Assembly: GCA_023137005.1 (NCBI GenBank)
Contig: JAGLQE010000345.1
Span: 1 to 9,038, forward strand
Length of the DNA stretch: 9,038 bases
Reading direction: 5' to 3'
Source of the DNA: Thermoplasmata archaeon
GTDB taxonomy: Archaea; Thermoplasmatota; Thermoplasmata; SG8-5; JAGLSY01
Shown here: positions 5,511 through 9,038 of the stretch, in pieces
How positions within the stretch are numbered: the stretch's first letter is position 1
Layout: the number at the start of each line of letters is the position of its first letter
The notes under the pieces: generated by a model
The model's database searches: none
What the model was told of the DNA's origin: nothing
The model's input: only the letters and a program-made list of their open reading frames with translations
Position numbers and translations under genes: made by a program

Positions 5511-8500
5511 TGGGACAGGAATATCTTATGACCATCGTTAATGACCTGGATCCCGAAAGCTTCAGGATCCTGGCGAACCGTCTCCTTGAAAAGATGGAAT
5601 TCAGGGTAACCGACCACCGCATGCGGAAGGACGAGATAGAGATGGAGGCCATGCGGGATGTCGATGGAGAGCAGATACCATTCATCATCAAGATCAGACG
5701 AGGTATCGACGATGTCGGTCCAGAGGATATTCAGTCGATCGTGGGTAAGAAGAGGGACGGGCAGGATGTCAGGACCATTTTCATTTCCACAAATAGATTC
5801 GACAAGGACGCTCACAGGTATGCGGACATGCTTGGTGTTAGCGTTGCGGATGGTGACAAGTTCGGCCTACTCCTGAAGGAGCTGGACCTGGACGATGACC
5901 TGAAAAAGCAGGAAACCCGCAAGATACTCCAGCAGGACGGTGAAAGATTCCTCCCGAGCATTGACGAGCTGGAGAATCAGATGACCTGGGGTAATGACTT
6001 CTTCAAATCAGGGAATTACAGGAAGGCCATCGAGTATTATGACAATGCCCTCAGGTTGAAGCCAAGCTACGACCTCGCCTGGATAATGAAGGGGAATGTG
6101 CTGAGCGCGATGCAGAGGTATGATGAGGCCAGTGAATGCTTCAAAAAAGCCCTGGAGATAAATTCCGAGAGCGAGGAATCATGGTATAACCTAGGAGCCA
6201 TCTATTACAATCTACAGAGATACGATGATGAGATCCAATGCTACAATGAGGCCATAAATATCAACCCGGATTTCACAAAGGCCTGGAACAATAAGGGGGC
6301 GACATTGCATGAATTGGGCAAGCATGAGGAAGCCACCCTATGCTATGACAAGGTCCTTAGCCTGGAACCAGACAATACCAGTGTTCTGAACAATAAGGGA
6401 GTGGCCCTCAAATACCTGAAGGATTACGAGGATTCGCTCAGATCCTTTGATAAGGCCATCGCCAAAAAGCCGGATTACATGGATGCCTGGCTCAATAGAG
6501 GATTACTGCTGCACGAGATGGAAAGATATGCCGAGAGCATCGCGTGCTATGACAAGGTTCTGGAGATAGAGAAGAGCCCGGAGGTATATTGCCAGAAAGG
6601 TATCACTCTGATGGCCATACTTAACCCTAGAAAGGCCATAGAGGCCTACAATAATTCACTTTTACTGAGACCTAACTGGAATATCGCGATCGAGGAAAAA
6701 GAGAAGGCCGAGGCCCTCCTGAAGGAAATGGACGAGCAGCGTCTTATCGAAGAGGAAAGAAAGGCCGAGGAAGAGGCCGAGAGGATTAAACTGGAGGAAG
6801 AGGAAAGAGCCCGACTCGAAGCTGAGAGGCTGGCCCGGGAAGAAGAAGAGCGACTCAGGGTGGAGGCAGTTGTGGCAGAGGAGATCGGCGGAAAGCCAGG
6901 AACCTCGGAAAAAGCTCTCACAGATGATTTCGAGAACATCATGAAGGGGGAGATGGACAGCCCAGTATCGACCCCTGACAATTGCTCCGAATGTGATACA
7001 AAACTACCGGATGAGGCAGTGTTCTGCCATAATTGCGGGGTCAAGGTAGATATCATGGAAACAGGGACCATTACCATTGAAGATATGGATGATGGTGATG
7101 TGTTCTATTGCTCCGAATGCAGTGCCGAGATCGGTGAACATGACCTCGAATGTGAGAAATGCAGTGCGGATCTGACCGATGAGGATGAGCTTCTCCCAGA
7201 GCCAGAGATCGAACCTCTAGGACCCGAGATACTCCCGGCTGGAGATCCTCCCGAACTTGAGGACATCGAGGAGAAAAGGGCCATTGCTAGGGAACTGGAT
7301 GAAGAGGCCATGCTTTTGACAAAAGGAAGGATGCTGGCCCGACTCGGCAGATTGGAGGAGGCATTGGACCAGATCAACAAAGCCATTGAATTGGATGAGA
7401 ATCCAAGATCATGGATCGAAAAGGCCGATATCCTATACCTGCTGGGAAGATATGATGATGCCATCGAGAATTATGATAAAGCTCTGAAGAGGGAGCCAGA
7501 TAATATAGCCGCCCTGATGAACAAAACATCATCGCAGATGGAGATAAAGGAATGGGAAGAGGCCCTGAAGACCAATGGCAGGACCCTGGAACTTGAAGAG
7601 GAAGAACCCAGCCTCTGGATCGAGAGAGGTAGCATCCAATTGAACCTGAACATGGTCAATGAGGCCATTGAAAGCTTTGACTCCGCCATCGAGCTGGCAC
7701 CCGGAATGTCCGAGGTCTGGAATGCGGAGGGAGCGGCCCTGCTGGATATTGGAAAACACGATGAGGCCATCCTGTGCTTTGATCGAGCCATCCAGATAGA
7801 CTCGGATTATGCAGAGGCCTGGTGCAATAAGGGCATCACGGTCCTGGCACTGGGAAAGGCCGAGAACTCATTGGGATACTTTGACAGGGCTATTGACATT
7901 GACCCAGACGACCCGCGCTCATGGGCGAGCAAGGGAGCGGCACTTTATGAGATGGAGAGGTATGAGGAAGCAGTATCATGCCTGGACCAGGCTCTTTCCA
8001 TCAATAAAACCCCCCAGTTGCTGAACAATAAGGGATTCATACTTCTCAGTGATGATAAGCTGGACAAGGCGATCAAGGCCTTCGACAAGGCCATAGGACT
8101 GGATCAGGAATATGCCGAGGCCTGGAACAATAAAGGTATTACACTATCAAGGATGGACGAGCATGTATTTGCCCTGGAATGCTTTGAACGAGCCCTGGGC
8201 ATTGACCCGGAGTTCAGGGATGCCATCAAGAACAGGGACAAGACGGTCAGGCGCCTGGAGAAGAGTGTGGAAGAAGAAGTAGAGAAAGAAAAATCCCAGG
8301 CGGACGAGGATGAAGAAGAGGCTTCTGCAGGCATGGAAATAGCCGAAGAAGAGGCTTCTGCAGGCAAGGAAGCAGCTGAAGAAGAGGAAGATGCCAGAGC
8401 CGGAATAACCCTTGCCGAGGAGATCGAAGAGGACCTCATAAAAGGAGAGGAGTTCAAATGCCCAGCATGCAATGCAATTGGCAATATTGATGATGTATTC

Positions 8501-8824
8501 TGCGAGATGTGCGGCACCGAGTTCACCAGGGAGCAGAAGGAGGATGCGGTCATAGAGGAGATCGAGGACATCCTAGATATGCCCAAGAAGAAAGGAAAAA
8601 AGGGTAAGAAAGTGAAAGGGAAGAAAGCTGAGGAAATAGACAAGAAGGACATTATCAATGCCCTGGTCGGAATACCCGGCCTGGGATTCTCAAAGGCCGA
8701 ATCGGTCTATGAGGGGGGCTTCAAGACCTTCAAGGACCTGGAGAAGGCCACGGTGGAAGAACTTATCCAGATCAAGGGCATCAGCGAGAGACTGGCCAAG
8801 AATATCAAGAAGGTTTACAAGTAG
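5510..8824 (+). CDS. Mrr-like domain, TPR, zinc ribbon and helix-hairpin-helix multidomain protein
   Basis: The product has 1104 aa. Residues about 10-125 resemble the Mrr-type restriction-endonuclease fold: DPESFRILANRLLEKMEFRV helix, then IPFIIKIRRG strand with K61, then RTIFISTNRFDKDAHRYAD. The usual Asp aligns with E44 and the Gln of QxK with I59, so nuclease activity is doubtful. Seven TPRs follow (about 156-390), then a charged coiled coil rich in Glu, Arg and Ala (about 393-455), and two zinc ribbons (C492/C495/C506/C509 and C534/C537/C548/C551). Nine more TPRs (about 598-902) are followed by two 11-residue repeats, a third zinc ribbon (C984/C987/C998/C1001), a Lys patch KKKGKKGKKVKGKK (1026-1039) and a double helix-hairpin-helix (GIPGLG at 1054-1059, IKGISERLAKNI at 1088-1099). 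HhH and Lys-rich segments commonly bind DNA or RNA, and TPRs bind proteins, so this may be a nucleic-acid-linked scaffold. That is inference; the exact function is not recognised. It is co-transcribed with the preceding gene (1-nt overlap). Confidence 0.9.
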   Translation: MGQEYLMTIVNDLDPESFRILANRLLEKMEFRVTDHRMRKDEIEMEAMRDVDGEQIPFIIKIRRGIDDVGPEDIQSIVGKKRDGQDVRTIFISTNRFDKDAHRYADMLGVSVADGDKFGLLLKELDLDDDLKKQETRKILQQDGERFLPSIDELENQMTWGNDFFKSGNYRKAIEYYDNALRLKPSYDLAWIMKGNVLSAMQRYDEASECFKKALEINSESEESWYNLGAIYYNLQRYDDEIQCYNEAININPDFTKAWNNKGATLHELGKHEEATLCYDKVLSLEPDNTSVLNNKGVALKYLKDYEDSLRSFDKAIAKKPDYMDAWLNRGLLLHEMERYAESIACYDKVLEIEKSPEVYCQKGITLMAILNPRKAIEAYNNSLLLRPNWNIAIEEKEKAEALLKEMDEQRLIEEERKAEEEAERIKLEEEERARLEAERLAREEEERLRVEAVVAEEIGGKPGTSEKALTDDFENIMKGEMDSPVSTPDNCSECDTKLPDEAVFCHNCGVKVDIMETGTITIEDMDDGDVFYCSECSAEIGEHDLECEKCSADLTDEDELLPEPEIEPLGPEILPAGDPPELEDIEEKRAIARELDEEAMLLTKGRMLARLGRLEEALDQINKAIELDENPRSWIEKADILYLLGRYDDAIENYDKALKREPDNIAALMNKTSSQMEIKEWEEALKTNGRTLELEEEEPSLWIERGSIQLNLNMVNEAIESFDSAIELAPGMSEVWNAEGAALLDIGKHDEAILCFDRAIQIDSDYAEAWCNKGITVLALGKAENSLGYFDRAIDIDPDDPRSWASKGAALYEMERYEEAVSCLDQALSINKTPQLLNNKGFILLSDDKLDKAIKAFDKAIGLDQEYAEAWNNKGITLSRMDEHVFALECFERALGIDPEFRDAIKNRDKTVRRLEKSVEEEVEKEKSQADEDEEEASAGMEIAEEEASAGKEAAEEEEDARAGITLAEEIEEDLIKGEEFKCPACNAIGNIDDVFCEMCGTEFTREQKEDAVIEEIEDILDMPKKKGKKGKKVKGKKAEEIDKKDIINALVGIPGLGFSKAESVYEGGFKTFKDLEKATVEELIQIKGISERLAKNIKKVYK
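8315..8380 (+). repeat. Two in-frame 33-bp (11-aa) tandem repeats
   Basis: They encode EEASAGMEIAE and EEASAGKEAAE, with the DNA core CTTCTGCAGGCA in both, followed by a diverged third unit. They sit in the acidic linker between the last TPR and the third zinc ribbon and match the repeats at 3708-3806 in the upstream gene in sequence, period and position after a TPR block. Confidence 0.85.
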
Positions 8825-8848
8825 GGCATTTACTCTTTAAACATGCCC
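8824..8848 (+). terminator. Inverted repeat over the stop codon, possible terminator
   Basis: GGGCAT (8824-8829) pairs with ATGCCC (8843-8848) around a 13-base AT-rich loop. The first base is the last base of the stop codon. No T-run follows, so a role in termination or 3' end protection is only possible. Confidence 0.3.
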
Positions 8849-8885
8849 CGTCTAAAGCATTGATTATTGATGATTGCGGGCGAAG

Positions 8886-8930
8886 CTCGGCTTGCCGAGA
8901 TTCTGAAAGGTCAGCTTTGCTGAGATTCAG
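8886..8930. other. Two tandem hairpins downstream of the TPR pair
   Basis: The first hairpin is CTCGG (8886-8890), CTTG loop, CCGAG (8895-8899); a G(CUUG)C tetraloop is a known stable RNA loop. The second has an outer stem CTGAA (8903-8907) with TTCAG (8926-8930) and an inner stem TCAGC (8911-8915) with GCTGA (8919-8923). Both have the pattern stem, CTT-containing loop, stem, then GATTC, as if duplicated with compensating changes. They may be transcript-end structures or a small intergenic repeat. Confidence 0.5.
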
Positions 8931-9038
8931 GGTTCTGATGTGTTAGCGGTGTGATTGACAAATACCAACGTGCTATTCCGCAAGCCCCGTCTGGTCCGAA
9001 GATATATTGAAACGAGGGCGGGGTGGTCTTCATCCTTT
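8911..9038 (-). CDS. Possible C-terminal end of a minus-strand gene (cut by right window edge), weak
   Basis: The minus strand is open from the right edge for 41 codons to a TGA at 8911-8913, reading in part PPSFQYIFGPDGACGIARWY. The composition is protein-like, and its order of aromatic and Pro/Gly residues loosely recalls the C-terminal part of GalT-type uridylyltransferases, but the HWH metal site of that family is absent. Another minus-strand frame and one plus-strand frame are also open here, and the last codons overlap the hairpins. This may therefore be non-coding. Confidence 0.2.
   Translation of the reverse strand, partial: RMKTTPPSFQYIFGPDGACGIARWYLSITPLTHQNPESQQS

Noticed and set aside
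5990..8230. Regular repetition at about 102 bp considered as a DNA repeat array or CRISPR
   Set aside because: The period equals 34 codons and the conserved positions are the TPR residues; the DNA copies are not identical and lie inside one open frame.
8104..8658. 184-aa Ser-rich minus-strand open frame
   Set aside because: It is the antisense shadow of the acidic linker, zinc ribbon and Lys patch of the downstream TPR protein.

Overview
The window looks archaeal. TATA-like boxes lie about 25-50 bp before the gene starts, Shine-Dalgarno sites of the GGAG/GGTGA type are present, arginine is mostly AGG/AGA, and there is a divergent archaeal-type FtsZ/tubulin-superfamily protein beside very large TPR/zinc-ribbon proteins. 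A Thermoplasmatota-like euryarchaeon would fit, but this is inference; no marker gene in the window fixes the lineage.

Layout. (1) 1-437, minus strand: the N-terminal half (one complete EamA repeat) of a DMT-superfamily membrane transporter that runs off the left edge. (2) 438-708: a divergent intergenic region rich in structure. It holds a perfect 16-bp direct repeat whose copies are exactly 200 bp apart, a nested hairpin, a 13-bp palindrome, and an inverted repeat that overlaps the TATA-like box of the next gene. (3) 709-1665, plus: a full-length but catalytically degenerate FtsZ-like protein. (4) 1666-1787: a short spacer with a T-rich stretch and a new TATA box. (5) 1788-5510, plus: an acidic protein of about 1240 aa with an N-terminal zinc ribbon and three TPR blocks. 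(6) 5510-8824, plus: an 1104-aa protein overlapping the previous stop by one base. Its order is Mrr-like (restriction-endonuclease-fold) domain, 7 TPRs, coiled coil, two zinc ribbons, 9 TPRs, a third zinc ribbon, a Lys-rich patch and a C-terminal helix-hairpin-helix. (7) 8825-9038: hairpins and an edge region without a secure gene.

The two large genes form a translationally coupled pair. They share a nearly identical 11-residue linker repeat, zinc ribbons and TPR style, so they are probably related scaffold proteins acting together. The second could touch nucleic acid through the Mrr-like, zinc-ribbon and HhH parts. The FtsZ-like gene is upstream in the same direction but has its own promoter-like spacer. 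The most novel hypothesis is a scaffold in which a non-canonical tubulin-fold protein works with two giant TPR proteins, one of them possibly nucleic-acid-binding. The sequence supports the architectures and the adjacency; the functional link is inference.
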